NCBI RefSeq assembly: GCF_040812015.1
Contig: NZ_JBFNXJ010000003.1
Coordinates: 186,001-250,000, forward strand
Direction: 5' to 3'
DNA: 64,000 nt
Source: Chitinivorax sp. PXF-14
GTDB taxonomy: Bacteria; Pseudomonadota; Gammaproteobacteria; Burkholderiales; SCOH01
Under the pieces are notes generated by a model that saw only the letters and a program-made list of their open reading frames with translations, ran no database searches and was not told where the DNA came from. Position 1 is the first letter of the stretch. Every line of letters starts with the position of its first letter. The translations under genes were made by a program, and so were the position numbers. Shown in pieces: positions 18,795 to 27,695 of this stretch.

Positions 18795-18817
18795 AGGAGG
18801 CCCGTCCGTATTGAACG

Positions 18818-19444
18818 TCAGCCGTGCTCGGCAGCCTGCTCGCGAGCCACCGCCCGCGCCAGCGCCGGCCGTGCCCACATGCGCTTGCCATAGGCCATCA
18901 GCGACTCGGACTCGATCGGTACCTTGAAGGCCTTGGCCCAGCTCAGGCAGTGCGCGAGCAGGATGTCGGCAACGCTGAAGCGCTCACCCACGATGAACTC
19001 GCGCTCGCCGAGCCCCTGCTCGAGCAGCTTGGCGGTCTTGGCGAACTCCCACAGCGCGGTGTCGATAATCGCCGGCACACGCTTGGACTCGGGGTAGACA
19101 ATCTTGTGCTTGGTGATGGTCCACAGCGGCTGTTCCAGCTCGGTCATCGCGAAATAGCTCCAGCGCTCGACCAGTGCCCGCTCATGCGTGCCCTCGGCCG
19201 GCAGCAGCCCGGCCGCCGGGTGGCGCATGGCGAGATAGTTGCAGATCGCCGCCGACTCGGTCAGCACGAGGTCACCATCGACCAGTACCGGCACCTTGCC
19301 CGCCGGGTTGAGGCTGACGAAGGGCTCGCGGCGCGCCGCCCCGCCGAACAGGTCGATGCTTTCGAAGTCATAGCTGGCACCGACTTCTTCAGCAGCCCAC
19401 ACGGCGCGGACGGAGCGGGAATTGGCATGGCCATAGATTTTCAT
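18818..19444 (-). CDS. Glutathione S-transferase family protein
   Basis: A 208-residue cytosolic protein with the thioredoxin-like N-domain (1-78: MKIYGHANSRSVRAVWAAEE; cis-Pro in GKVPVLVDG; glutathione-binding LTESAAICNYLA) and an all-helical C-domain (about 88-208), including the N-capping FSVADILLAHCLSW. The likely catalytic residue in the first loop is Ser9. I chose ATG 19444 because AAGGAG precedes it; the longer frame has no such site. It stands alone between a truncated oxidoreductase and the acyl-CoA cluster. The substrate is unknown. Confidence 0.9.
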   Translation of the reverse strand: MKIYGHANSRSVRAVWAAEEVGASYDFESIDLFGGAARREPFVSLNPAGKVPVLVDGDLVLTESAAICNYLAMRHPAAGLLPAEGTHERALVERWSYFAMTELEQPLWTITKHKIVYPESKRVPAIIDTALWEFAKTAKLLEQGLGEREFIVGERFSVADILLAHCLSWAKAFKVPIESESLMAYGKRMWARPALARAVAREQAAEHG

Positions 19445-19669
19445 GATCGTGTTCTCCTTGTGGTTTTGTGCGTTGACGCGTGTGTTGATTTGAGTATGCC
19501 GGGGGCGCCCGTGATGTGCGTTATCTTGCCTGTCTTCTGCGAATTGCCGATGGCATGGCCTTTGCGTCCTGTACATTCCGGGGAGCGCCGGCATCCGTGG
19601 GCAAGACTTGCACTCAGGCACTGACAGCTGCCCGGCGCTCAGCCAACGCCTCCAGCCATTCAGCCCGCC

Positions 19670-21472
19670 CTAGAACCACGCCCCCTGCATCTCCCACGCC
19701 GCCGTATCGAGCCCGCGCAGCAGGTCGGCCTGATGCCGGATCTCCGGTAGCTCCCAGCCCAGATAGTAGCGCGCCGCCTGCAGTTTGCCGCGATAAAACG
19801 CTTCGTCATCATGAGCCGCACCGGCCAGGCCGCGCTCGGCCGCCATCGCCTGGCGCAGCCACATCCACGACAGCACGACGCGCCCGGCCAGATCGAGGTA
19901 GAGCGAGGCGTTGGCGAGCGTGCGATCGACGCCGGCGCTGATGAAGCTCATCGCCAGCTGCAGCGTCAGTTCCCCGATGAGCTTGGCGGCGTCAGCCAGC
20001 GCAGCGGCCAGTGGCGCGCACTCGGCCAGGGTGGCGGCCTCGCGGCAGGTGTCGCCGATACGTTGCAGCAGCAGCTTGAATGCGGCGCCATCCTGCATCG
20101 TCACCTTGCGGCCGAGCAGGTCGAGCGCCTGGATGCCGTTGGTGCCTTCGTGGATCGGGTTGAGGCGGTTGTCGCGGTAATACTGTTCGACCGGGTAATC
20201 GCGCGTGAAGCCGTAGCCGCCGAGGACCTGCACCGCCAGCTCGTTGGCCTTGAGGCAGTATTTCGCCGGCCAGGCCTTGGCGATCGGCGTCAGCAGCTCA
20301 AGCAACAGGCGTGCCTCGTCGCGCTGGGCTTGGTCCGGCGCGGTGGCGATGTCATCGACCAGCGCCGCGCAGTAGAACTCGAGTGCCAGCGCGCCTTCGA
20401 CATAGGCCTTCTGCTGCAGCAGCATGTGGCGCACGTCGGCGTGCTCGATGATGGGCACCTGCGGCGCGCCGAAGTCCCGGCTCGATGCCGGGCGGCCCTG
20501 CGGGCGGCTCCTGGCGTAGTCGAGCGAATACAGGTAGCCCGCGTAGCCGAGCATGGTGGCGCCCATGCCGACGCCGATGCGCGCCTCGTTCATCATGTGG
20601 AACATGTAGCGCAGCCCGTGGTTGGGCTCGCCCACCAGGTAGCCGATGGCGCCGCCCTGCTCGCCGAAGTTCAGCATGGTCGAGGTGGTGCCGCGCCAGC
20701 CCATCTTGTGCAGCAGGCCGGCCAGTGCGACATCGTTGCGCGCGCCGAGCGCGCCGTCGTCGCCGACGAGGAACTTGGGCACGATGAACAGCGAGATGCC
20801 CTTGACCGCGGCCGGCGCGCCCTTGATGCGGGCCAGCACGAGGTGGACGATGTTCTCGCTGAGCTCGTGGTCGCCGCCCGAGATGAATATCTTGTTGCCG
20901 CTGAGCCGGTAGCTGCCATCCGGCTGCGGCTCGGCAGCCGTGCGCAGGTCACCCAGCGAGGAGCCGGCGTGCGGCTCGGTCAGCGCCATGGTGCCGGTAA
21001 AGCGGCCCGTCAGCATCGGCTCGAGAAAGCGCCGTTTCTGCTCGTCGCTACCGAAATGGTGGATCACATTGGCCGCCGCCGTGGTCAGGAAGGCATAGGA
21101 CGAGGTAGCGATATTGGCTGCCTGGAAATAGGCCTGGCAGGCCTGGACAACCGTGTGCGGCAGCTGCATGCCACCCAGCGCGTAGTCATGGTGGGCGGCG
21201 AGGAAACCGGCGTCGGCAAACGCATCGAGCGCCGCCTTGACCTGCGGGATGATGTGCACGCGCTGCCCGTCGAACTCGGGCTCGTGCTCGTCGAGCTCGC
21301 GGTTGTGCGGCGCGAAGTATTGCTCGGCCACGTGGCGCGCGGTGTCGATGGCGGCATCGAAGGTCTCGCGGCTGTGGTCGGCGAAGCGGGGGCGCGCAGT
21401 CAGCGCCTCGGTCGGCAGCAGCTCGTAGAGCTGGAAAGCAAGGTCGCGCGGGTTGATCAGGGGGTGGGACAT
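19670..21472 (-). CDS. Acyl-CoA dehydrogenase, 600-residue DmdC-like class
   Basis: A flavin-dependent dehydrogenase that introduces the alpha-beta double bond into an acyl-CoA. The 600-residue length, about 200 more than classic short/medium-chain enzymes, and the extra C-terminal helical domain (about 465-600) match the class that includes DmdC (3-methylmercaptopropionyl-CoA dehydrogenase) and many uncharacterised enzymes. Visible motifs are [16 protein letters not shown] (flavin and substrate), [22 protein letters not shown], and [27 protein letters not shown] with the family's catalytic Glu. The start at 21472 excludes 16 unlikely codons. It is the last gene of the minus-strand acyl-CoA run. 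The substrate cannot be read from sequence. Confidence 0.88.
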   Translation of the reverse strand: MSHPLINPRDLAFQLYELLPTEALTARPRFADHSRETFDAAIDTARHVAEQYFAPHNRELDEHEPEFDGQRVHIIPQVKAALDAFADAGFLAAHHDYALGGMQLPHTVVQACQAYFQAANIATSSYAFLTTAAANVIHHFGSDEQKRRFLEPMLTGRFTGTMALTEPHAGSSLGDLRTAAEPQPDGSYRLSGNKIFISGGDHELSENIVHLVLARIKGAPAAVKGISLFIVPKFLVGDDGALGARNDVALAGLLHKMGWRGTTSTMLNFGEQGGAIGYLVGEPNHGLRYMFHMMNEARIGVGMGATMLGYAGYLYSLDYARSRPQGRPASSRDFGAPQVPIIEHADVRHMLLQQKAYVEGALALEFYCAALVDDIATAPDQAQRDEARLLLELLTPIAKAWPAKYCLKANELAVQVLGGYGFTRDYPVEQYYRDNRLNPIHEGTNGIQALDLLGRKVTMQDGAAFKLLLQRIGDTCREAATLAECAPLAAALADAAKLIGELTLQLAMSFISAGVDRTLANASLYLDLAGRVVLSWMWLRQAMAAERGLAGAAHDDEAFYRGKLQAARYYLGWELPEIRHQADLLRGLDTAAWEMQGAWF

Positions 21473-21568
21473 GTCGATGGATCGCCTGTGAGGTGGATAG
21501 CCGGATGGCAGCGCCAGCACGGCTGGCCGGCGTGCAGTCCGGGGGCGGCGGTGCGCAGCCGCCGGGGT

Positions 21569-22357
21569 TCAACGCCCGACGAACTGCGCCGGGCGCCGCG
21601 CCATGAAGGCCGCGACGCCTTCCTTGGCGTCGTCGCTGGCCATCAGCGGCAGCAGGTCCGGGAATAGCCGCGCAATCGCCGCCGCCTCGCCCTGCTCCTT
21701 CGCCAGCCGTGCTGACGCCAGCGTGGCCTGCACGCCGAGCGGCGCCTGCTGCGCGATGGTGTTGGCGAGCGTGAGCGCGCGGTCGAACTGGCGGCCGGGC
21801 TCGACCAGCTCCTGCACCAGGCCCATGCGGTAGGCCTCGTGCGCGCTGATCTCGTCGCCGGTCAGCAGGTAGCGCATCGCATTGCCCCAGCCGATCTCCT
21901 GGAAGAAGCGCAGTGTCGCGCCGCCCACCGCGTAGATGCCGCGCTTCACCTCGATCTGGCCGAAGCGCGTGTCGGTGGCGGCGATGCGGATGTCGCCGGC
22001 CAGCATCAGCTCGATGCCGCAGGTGTAGCAGACGCCCTGCAGCGCGAAGATGACGGGCTTACGCACGCGCCGCGCCGGGTCGAGGCCGAAGGGTTCGAGC
22101 GCGCCGTCGGGCAGTGCCGGCAGCTGGCCGCCGGCAAAGGCGGGCACCCACTTGGGCAGGTCGAGCCCGGCGGTGAAATGCTCGCCAACCGCATACACCA
22201 CACCGACACGCAGCTCGGGATCGCGGTCGAGTTCGCCGTAGGCTTGCGCCAGTGCGACATAGCCGTCGAGATCGAGTGCGTTGCGCTTCTCCGGGCGGTT
22301 GAGGCCCATGCACAGCACGGGGCCACGGCGTTCAACCAGTAAAGGGGATTCACTCAT
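21569..22357 (-). CDS. Enoyl-CoA hydratase/isomerase family protein (crotonase)
   Basis: A 262-residue crotonase-fold protein, likely a hydratase for 2-enoyl-CoA, the step after an acyl-CoA dehydrogenase. Motifs include LNRPEKRNALD (CoA binding), the oxyanion-hole stretches GEHFTAGLDLPKW and LQGVCYTCGIELMLAGDIRIA, and GQIEVKRGIYAVGG. In the active-site region one expected catalytic Glu position is not clearly conserved (TCGIELMLAGD has one Glu), so it could be an isomerase or another crotonase activity. It overlaps the upstream beta-propeller gene by four bases (ATGA). Confidence 0.87.
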   Translation of the reverse strand: MSESPLLVERRGPVLCMGLNRPEKRNALDLDGYVALAQAYGELDRDPELRVGVVYAVGEHFTAGLDLPKWVPAFAGGQLPALPDGALEPFGLDPARRVRKPVIFALQGVCYTCGIELMLAGDIRIAATDTRFGQIEVKRGIYAVGGATLRFFQEIGWGNAMRYLLTGDEISAHEAYRMGLVQELVEPGRQFDRALTLANTIAQQAPLGVQATLASARLAKEQGEAAAIARLFPDLLPLMASDDAKEGVAAFMARRPAQFVGR

Positions 22358-23427
22358 TGCTTGGTCTCCATCAGGGATACGACACCGACGGCAGGCTGGT
22401 CGAGGCTACCGAACCACAGCTTGCCGTCGTGCTCGACAACGTTGGTGATCGTGGAATAAGCGCGGCCGTCCGGGTCCTGCAGGTTGTGCGTGACCTTGCC
22501 GGCCAGATCGAGCCCGAGCACGAAGCCCATCGGTTTCGGCTTGGGCTGCACGGCCTTGGGCAGGCGCGCGACGATCTTGCGGATCGCCGGGTACGGCAGC
22601 AGGCGGTCGAGATCGGCCAGCCGCGGCGTCGGCAGCGAGACCCAGAAGGTGTCGCGGCCATTGGACAGCACACCGTCCGGCACGCCCGGCAGGTTGTCGG
22701 CGAACACATCGCTGGTGCCGGCCTTGGGGCCCGTGAGCCAGTAGCGCGTGAGCCGGTACTCACCGGTTTCGACCACCAGCACGAAACGTTGATCCGGGCT
22801 CACCGCGACACCGTTGGCGAAGTAGAGCCCCTTGAGCAACACGCGCGTTTGCCCCGTCTTCGGGTCGTAGGCCAGCAGGCGGCCGTTGCCGCCGTGCTCG
22901 ATCAGGTCGCTCTCGTAGTCGCTGAGCGGGAAGCGGTCGCTCGCGTCCGAGAAGTAGATTGTGCCGTCGGCGCCGATGTCGAGGTCGTCGGGCAGGCCGA
23001 AGCGGCGGCCCTCGGCCTCGGTCGACAGGGTCGCCACCTTGCCGTCCGGCGTGACCGCCAGCAGGCCCTTGTCGGCATCGGCGACGATCAGCCGCCCCGC
23101 CGCGTCGAAACGCAGGCCCAGCGGCCGGCCGCCGGTATTGGCAAGCACCTGCAGCGCGCTGCCGTCGGGCTTCATGCGCACGATGCTGCCGTCGGCGGCG
23201 CCGGCGTAGAGCAGGCCGTCCGGGCCGAAGGCGATGTCCTCGGGTACGCCGTGGCCGCCCACGGCGATGCGGTGTGCGCCGGACAGCGCGTGGTTGGGTG
23301 CATACGGCCCAGCCAGGGCCGGTGCTGGTGGCGGGGTCCAGGCCTGCGGCACGACGTTCACCGGCCAGGCGAGCAGGTAGGCGGCGCCGGCAAGCAGCGC
23401 GGCGATCACGATATGGCGAGCGCGCAT
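22354..23427 (-). CDS. SMP-30/strictosidine synthase-like beta-propeller, membrane anchored
   Basis: A 357-residue protein with one N-terminal hydrophobic segment (about 5-24), followed by a six-bladed propeller of the SMP-30/gluconolactonase/APMAP type. Blade motifs such as PEDIAFGPDGLLYAGAADG, GLRFDAAGRLIVADADKGL, DLDIGADGTIYFSDASDRF and GVAVSPDQRFVLVVETG are clear. It may be a periplasmic hydrolase such as a lactonase or arylesterase. The start at 23427 has GAGGT at good spacing; an in-frame GTG lies two codons upstream. It sits between the quinone reductase (10 bases away) and the crotonase gene (4-base overlap), so it belongs to the same operon. Confidence 0.82.
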   Translation of the reverse strand: MRARHIVIAALLAGAAYLLAWPVNVVPQAWTPPPAPALAGPYAPNHALSGAHRIAVGGHGVPEDIAFGPDGLLYAGAADGSIVRMKPDGSALQVLANTGGRPLGLRFDAAGRLIVADADKGLLAVTPDGKVATLSTEAEGRRFGLPDDLDIGADGTIYFSDASDRFPLSDYESDLIEHGGNGRLLAYDPKTGQTRVLLKGLYFANGVAVSPDQRFVLVVETGEYRLTRYWLTGPKAGTSDVFADNLPGVPDGVLSNGRDTFWVSLPTPRLADLDRLLPYPAIRKIVARLPKAVQPKPKPMGFVLGLDLAGKVTHNLQDPDGRAYSTITNVVEHDGKLWFGSLDQPAVGVVSLMETKQ

Positions 23428-23434
23428 GGCCACC

Positions 23435-24424
23435 TCACCCAGGGTAGGCGTCGGTGGTCACCACCACCTTGCCGGTGGCCTGGCGCGAGGCCAGCAGCTG
23501 GATCGCCTCGGCCGCGCGCGCGAGCGGCAGCCGGGCCGAGATGTGCGGCTTGAGCTTGCCCTCGCGCAGCCAGCCAAACAGTTCGAGGATATTGGTCTGG
23601 TTGATCGCCTTCTGGCGCATCGCGAACTCGCCCCAGAACACGCCGAGAATCGCGCAGCCCTTGAGCAGCGGCAGGTTCAGCGGAATCTTCGGGATCTCGC
23701 CGTTGGCGAAGCCGATCACCAGGTAGCGCCCTTCCCACGCGATCGAGCGCAGCGTCTGCTCGGCATAGTCGCCGCCGACCGGGTCGACGATCACGTCGAC
23801 GCCCTTGCCGTCGGTGAGCTGCTTGATGCGCTCCTTCAGGTCTTCGCTGCTGTAGTTGATCAGCTGGTCGGCACCGACTTCGCGGCACAGCGCCAGTTTC
23901 TCGTCGGTCGAGGCGCAGGCGATCACCTCGGCATCCATCAGCTTGGCCAGCTCCACCGCCGCCAGCCCCACGCCACCGGCCGCGCCGAGCACCAGCACGC
24001 GCTCGCCGGGGCGAAGCTGGGCGCGGTCCTTGAGCGCATGATAGGCGGTCGCATAGGTCATCACGAAGCTGGCCGCGACGGCCGGATCGAGATCGGCCGG
24101 CACCGGGAACACCTTGAACGCATCGGCCACCACCTGCTCGGCAAACGCGCCCCAACCGGTGAAGGCGACGACAGGGTCGCCGGCCTTGAGGTGATGGACG
24201 TTCTCACCCACCGCCTCGACCACCCCAGCCAGCTCGCCGCCGGGCGAGAACGGCAGCGGCGGCTTGAACTGGTAGAGCCCCTGGATGATCAGCGCATCGG
24301 GGAAATTGACCCCCGCCGCCGTGACGCGGATCAGCACCTGCTTGGGGCCGGGCTGCGGCGTGGGGAGGTCTTCCAGCACCAGCGACTCGGCCGGGCCGTA
24401 GTTCTTGCAGAGGATGGCTTTCAT
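23435..24424 (-). CDS. NADPH:quinone oxidoreductase family protein (zinc-independent MDR)
   Basis: A 329-residue medium-chain dehydrogenase/reductase. The GroES-like N-domain (1-115, with GVNFPDALIIQGLYQF and PFSPGGELAGVV) lacks zinc-ligand cysteines. The nucleotide-binding domain has VLGAAGGVGLAAVELAKL. The C-terminal part carries VDVIVDPVGGDYAEQTLRS. This fits the QOR/enoyl reductase subfamily using NADPH. Of two nearby ATGs, 24424 is eight bases from AGGAG, whereas 24430 would be only two bases away, so 24424 is preferred. The upstream gap is the repeat island 24425-25274. Confidence 0.88.
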   Translation of the reverse strand: MKAILCKNYGPAESLVLEDLPTPQPGPKQVLIRVTAAGVNFPDALIIQGLYQFKPPLPFSPGGELAGVVEAVGENVHHLKAGDPVVAFTGWGAFAEQVVADAFKVFPVPADLDPAVAASFVMTYATAYHALKDRAQLRPGERVLVLGAAGGVGLAAVELAKLMDAEVIACASTDEKLALCREVGADQLINYSSEDLKERIKQLTDGKGVDVIVDPVGGDYAEQTLRSIAWEGRYLVIGFANGEIPKIPLNLPLLKGCAILGVFWGEFAMRQKAINQTNILELFGWLREGKLKPHISARLPLARAAEAIQLLASRQATGKVVVTTDAYPG

Positions 24425-24621
24425 GAACATGTCTCCTATTGGGCTTGTATCTTTTTATGGTGTTCTTGTTGTGGGCGTACTGGTCTGGCGCTTCGTTGAT
24501 GTTCGGGGCGGGGTGTCGCCCCGTTCGCCGAAGACAGGTGCTGCACGTACTAAAAGCGTGGTGCTCTGGGTGAGGCGGCGGCGGGTAGGGGCGACACTTG
24601 TGCGCAAGGTCGGTGCGGCTG

Positions 24622-24661
24622 TCACCCTCTCCCCTGCCCTCTCCCGTCGAGGGAGGGGGGG
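24622..24661 (+). repeat. REP-like palindromic element, left copy
   Basis: TCACCCTCTCCCC then GCCCTCTCCC-gtcg-aGGGAGGG forms a C-rich/G-rich hairpin. It recurs in inverted orientation at 25060-25099 with about three differences in 40 bases. CCCTCTCCC/GGGAGAGGG intergenic repeats of this kind are common in GC-rich proteobacteria. Confidence 0.75.
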
Positions 24662-24782
<121 letters not shown>

Positions 24783-24800
24783 CGTTAGTACAGTATCCGT

Positions 24801-24814
24801 GCCACAGCTGTGGC
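24801..24814. repeat. Perfect 14-bp palindrome
   Basis: GCCACAGCTGTGGC is perfectly self-complementary and lies 18 bases after the hexamer array. It could be a protein-binding site or part of the repeat island. Confidence 0.4.
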
Positions 24815-24939
24815 GATGGCGACAGATAGTGGCGTCGGCCCCGGTACTCCGGCAGCCGGCAACCCAGGGGCAAAACAAGCAGCGCTGTCTGCTTGGCGTC
24901 ATCCCACCCAATCCATCCGAGATGCACGCTCCTCAACCT

Positions 24940-24979
24940 CACCCGGCTTACGCCGCTGCGCGGTTTACCCAGGCTACAC
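24940..24979 (+). repeat. Second palindromic element, degenerate copy
   Basis: CACCCGGCTTACGCCGC, a variable centre and TTTACCCAGGCTACAC resemble the better copy at 25208-25239 (CCTGGGTTACGCCGC ... TAACCCAGGCCACA). Elements of the GGGTTACGCC...TAACCCA type are dispersed intergenic repeats in many proteobacteria. Confidence 0.5.
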
Positions 24980-25059
24980 GTGCTCGGCACGCCTCACGGC
25001 AAAGTCGGGGACACATGCCTCCGCTTGGGTGCACTTGCCGCCGTCCGTGGCACGCTCCG

Positions 25060-25099
25060 CCCCCTCTCCCTCGACGGGAGAGGGCTGGGGAAAGGGTGA
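25060..25099 (-). repeat. REP-like palindromic element, right copy (inverted)
   Basis: The reverse complement reads TCACCCTTTCCCCAGCCC, then TCTCCCGTCGAGGGAGAGGGGG, and matches the copy at 24622-24661 with about three differences. The two copies enclose 398 bases that include the hexamer array. I see no target-site duplication outside them. Confidence 0.75.
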
Positions 25100-25207
25100 A
25101 CAACGCTGATATTGCGCACCGACACCCGCATCCACGCTCACGGTATCGCGCGCCAGGCGCCCAACACCGCGCGTAGCGCTCCACCCACAGATCACCCCAA
25201 CGCCAGC

Positions 25208-25239
25208 CCTGGGTTACGCCGCCACGCCGCTAACCCAGG
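25208..25239. repeat. Second palindromic element, intact copy
   Basis: CCTGGGTTA and TAACCCAGG are perfect 9-bp arms around a 14-base GC-rich centre. It lies 36 bases from the end of the MDR reductase gene and might also act as its transcript end. Confidence 0.6.
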
Positions 25240-25274
25240 CCACATCCGCCGCTCACACCCCGCAGGGCGGCCCG

Positions 25275-26288
25275 TCACACCTCCGACACCTGCACGATCA
25301 GCTTGCCGGTATTCGAGCCGTCGAACAGTTTGTTGATCGCCGTCGGCGCCGCTTCGAGCCCCTGCACCACGTCGACGCGGTACTTGAGCTTGCCCGCCAT
25401 ATACCACTGCGCGTAGTCGTTGATCATCTCCTTCACGCGCGAGCCGAAGTCGGTGGCGATGAAGCCCTGGATGCGCAGGCGCTTGGAGATCACCATGGCG
25501 AAGTTGTAGGGGCCGGGCACCTTCTCGGTCGCGTTGTACTGGCTGATCAAGCCGCAGACGACCACGCGGCCGAAGGGGTTCATCACGCTCAGCACGGTAT
25601 CGAGGATCTCGCCGCCGACGTTCTCGAAATACACGTCCACGCCCTTGGGGCAGGCCTCCTTGAGCTGCGTGCGCAGGTCGCCCTTCTTGTAGTTGACGGC
25701 CGCGTCGAAGCCGAGCTCGTTCACCAGCCACTCGCACTTGTCGTCGCTACCGGCGATGCCGACCACGCGCAGGCCCTTGATCTTGCCGATCTGCCCGACG
25801 AGCGAGCCGACCGAGCCGGCCGCGCCGGACACCAGCAGGGTTTCGCCCTCCTTGGGCTGGCCGACGTCGAGCAGGCCGAAGTAGGAGGTCATGCCGGCGA
25901 GGCCGAACAGGCCCAGGTTGGCAGTCAGCGGCAGCGGGCTGGCGGGCAGCTTGGTCACGCCCTCGCCGTTCGATACCACGCGTTCCTGCCAGCCGAACAT
26001 GCCCTGCACCGTGTCACCCTTGGCGAACTTGGGGTGCATCGATTCCTCGACCACGCCGACGGCCAGGCCGCGCATGATTTCGCCGATCTGCACCGGCGGC
26101 ACATAGCTCGGGCGGTCGATCAGCCAGCCGCGCATGGCCGGGTCGAGCGACAGGTAGACATTGCGGATCCGCAGCTGGCCTTCCTGCAGGGCAGGCACGG
26201 GCTCGCTGACCAGGTTGAAGTCGGACTGCTTGATCATGCCATCGGGGCGGACGGCGAGGCGCCACAGGCGGTTGGTTGTCGTGCTCAT
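25275..26288 (-). CDS. NADP-dependent MDR oxidoreductase (leukotriene B4 dehydrogenase/curcumin reductase type)
   Basis: A 337-residue zinc-free MDR enzyme. The N-domain has the family motif LSLDPAMRGWLIDRPSYVPPVQIGEIMRG. The Rossmann domain shows GAAGSVGSLVGQIGKIKGLRVVG, and later GVDVYFENVGGEILDTVLSVMNPFGRVVVCGLISQYN. These are diagnostic of the PTGR/LTB4DH/CurA group, which reduces the double bond of alpha,beta-unsaturated ketones or aldehydes with NADPH. It starts 24 bases after the SDR gene at 26313, so it belongs to the same run. Confidence 0.9.
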   Translation of the reverse strand: MSTTTNRLWRLAVRPDGMIKQSDFNLVSEPVPALQEGQLRIRNVYLSLDPAMRGWLIDRPSYVPPVQIGEIMRGLAVGVVEESMHPKFAKGDTVQGMFGWQERVVSNGEGVTKLPASPLPLTANLGLFGLAGMTSYFGLLDVGQPKEGETLLVSGAAGSVGSLVGQIGKIKGLRVVGIAGSDDKCEWLVNELGFDAAVNYKKGDLRTQLKEACPKGVDVYFENVGGEILDTVLSVMNPFGRVVVCGLISQYNATEKVPGPYNFAMVISKRLRIQGFIATDFGSRVKEMINDYAQWYMAGKLKYRVDVVQGLEAAPTAINKLFDGSNTGKLIVQVSEV

Positions 26289-26312
26289 GTCGGTATCTCT
26301 CGTGGCTGATGT

Positions 26313-27158
26313 TTATTTGGTCGGGATGAAGGTCGGGCTGCGCTCGTTCAGGATGTCTTCCATGCGCGCCTGGATCGCGGGCTTGATCTGCGGATGCGTG
26401 AGTATGTAGAAGCGCTCGGCCTCGACGGCGGCGAACACGTCGTCGGCCACCTGCTCGGGCGCGATGCCATGCTGCACGGCGTTGATCACGGCCATGCCGA
26501 TCTGCGCGGTCACCGGGTCGAGCTTGGTCGGGTCGGTCTTGCTGCCCTGGGTGCGGTTGCGCTCGCTCTCGGCGATGCGCGTCTTCACCCAGGCCGGGCA
26601 CAGCACCGACACCTTGATCTTGCTCTGGCGCAGCGCCAGGTCGTGATGGAGGCCTTCGGAGATCGTCACCACCGCGTGCTTGCTCGCGTTGTAGGTGGCG
26701 AGCCCGGGCTGCGACAGCAGGCCGGCAACGGAGGCGGTGTTGACGATGTGGCCCTCCTCGCCCTTGGCCATCATGCGCGGGATGAACGCGCGCAGCGCAT
26801 GGGTGACGCCGTACAGGTTCACGCCCATCACCCAGTCCCAGTCGGCCTGGCTCACTTCCCACACCGGCCTGGCGCAGGCCACACCGGCGTTGTTACACAG
26901 CAGGTGGACGTTGCCGAAGCGCTCGAAGGCGAGGTCGGCCAGCGCCTCGACCTGTTCCTGCTTCGATACGTCGGTCTTGAGGCCGATGGCCTCAACCCCC
27001 TGTGCCGCGAATTCGCTCAGCGTGGCGTCGAGCTTGCTGCCGTCGATGTCGGCCAGCACCAGTTTCATGCCCTCGGCGGCGGCCTTTCTCGCGATGGCCT
27101 TGCCGATGCCTTCTGCGCCGCCGGTGATGACGGCAACCTTGCCTTTCAAGTCCTTCAT
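26313..27158 (-). CDS. Short-chain dehydrogenase/reductase (SDR)
   Basis: A 281-residue classic SDR. Cofactor motif TGGAEGIGKAIARK lies near residue 12. NNAG is in LLCNNAGVACA, the catalytic Ser is in NTASVAGLLSQPG, and Tyr and Lys are in the YNASK motif of LATYNASKHAVV. The aspartate-containing LADIDGSKLD after beta-2 suggests NAD preference. A strong AGAGGAAA site precedes the start. The gene lies 10 bases downstream of the thioesterase gene. It probably oxidises a hydroxy intermediate of the acyl-CoA pathway, but the substrate is not known. Confidence 0.9.
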   Translation of the reverse strand: MKDLKGKVAVITGGAEGIGKAIARKAAAEGMKLVLADIDGSKLDATLSEFAAQGVEAIGLKTDVSKQEQVEALADLAFERFGNVHLLCNNAGVACARPVWEVSQADWDWVMGVNLYGVTHALRAFIPRMMAKGEEGHIVNTASVAGLLSQPGLATYNASKHAVVTISEGLHHDLALRQSKIKVSVLCPAWVKTRIAESERNRTQGSKTDPTKLDPVTAQIGMAVINAVQHGIAPEQVADDVFAAVEAERFYILTHPQIKPAIQARMEDILNERSPTFIPTK

Positions 27159-27168
27159 GTCGTTTCCT

Positions 27169-27585
27169 CTATGTTTCCGTTGATTCGTCCGTGCGCAGGC
27201 CCAGTCCCAGCAGCCGCGCCTTCAATTCGTCTTCGATCACGAGCGCACGACGCGACGCCGGGCCGAGCACGGCGAACGTCACCTCGGCCTCGGCCACGCG
27301 CTTGCCGGCGCGCACGATGCACTGCCGGAACACGCCGTCGCGCACGTTGAGCGCCAGCAGCTCGGTCTCGATCGTCAGCCGGTCGCCGATCACCGCCTCG
27401 CGCAGGTAGCGGATGTCGATGCGCGACACCACCACCTGCATCTGGCGCTCGGCGAACCAGCCGTAGTCGATCGCCTCCCACGCGCGCCAGCGCGCCTCGT
27501 CGAGCAGTTCGAGGTAGCGCGCGTTGTTGACGTGGCCGTAGCCATCGCAGTGGTAGGCGCGGATGTCGATCTCGGTGCTGTGCAT
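27169..27585 (-). CDS. Hotdog-fold acyl-CoA thioesterase (4HBT family)
   Basis: A 138-residue single hotdog domain. The N-terminal motif YHCDGYGHVNNARYLELLDEARW matches the 4-hydroxybenzoyl-CoA thioesterase/YbgC pattern, with the catalytic Asp replaced in position by Asp/Gly of CDGYGHVNN. The later strands (VVSRIDIRYLREAVIGDRL) are typical. It likely hydrolyses an acyl-CoA in the cytosol. It is followed by the SDR gene after 10 bases. Confidence 0.87.
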   Translation of the reverse strand: MHSTEIDIRAYHCDGYGHVNNARYLELLDEARWRAWEAIDYGWFAERQMQVVVSRIDIRYLREAVIGDRLTIETELLALNVRDGVFRQCIVRAGKRVAEAEVTFAVLGPASRRALVIEDELKARLLGLGLRTDESTET

Positions 27586-27695
27586 CGTCTTATGCCTTCA
27601 TGGCGTTGCTGGCCGCTTGCAGGCGGGGCGCGGCATGCGGCGGAATCCTGGGATGCAGGCCCAGCGCCGCCCCTGCCCGCATCCAGTCCTGCCGC

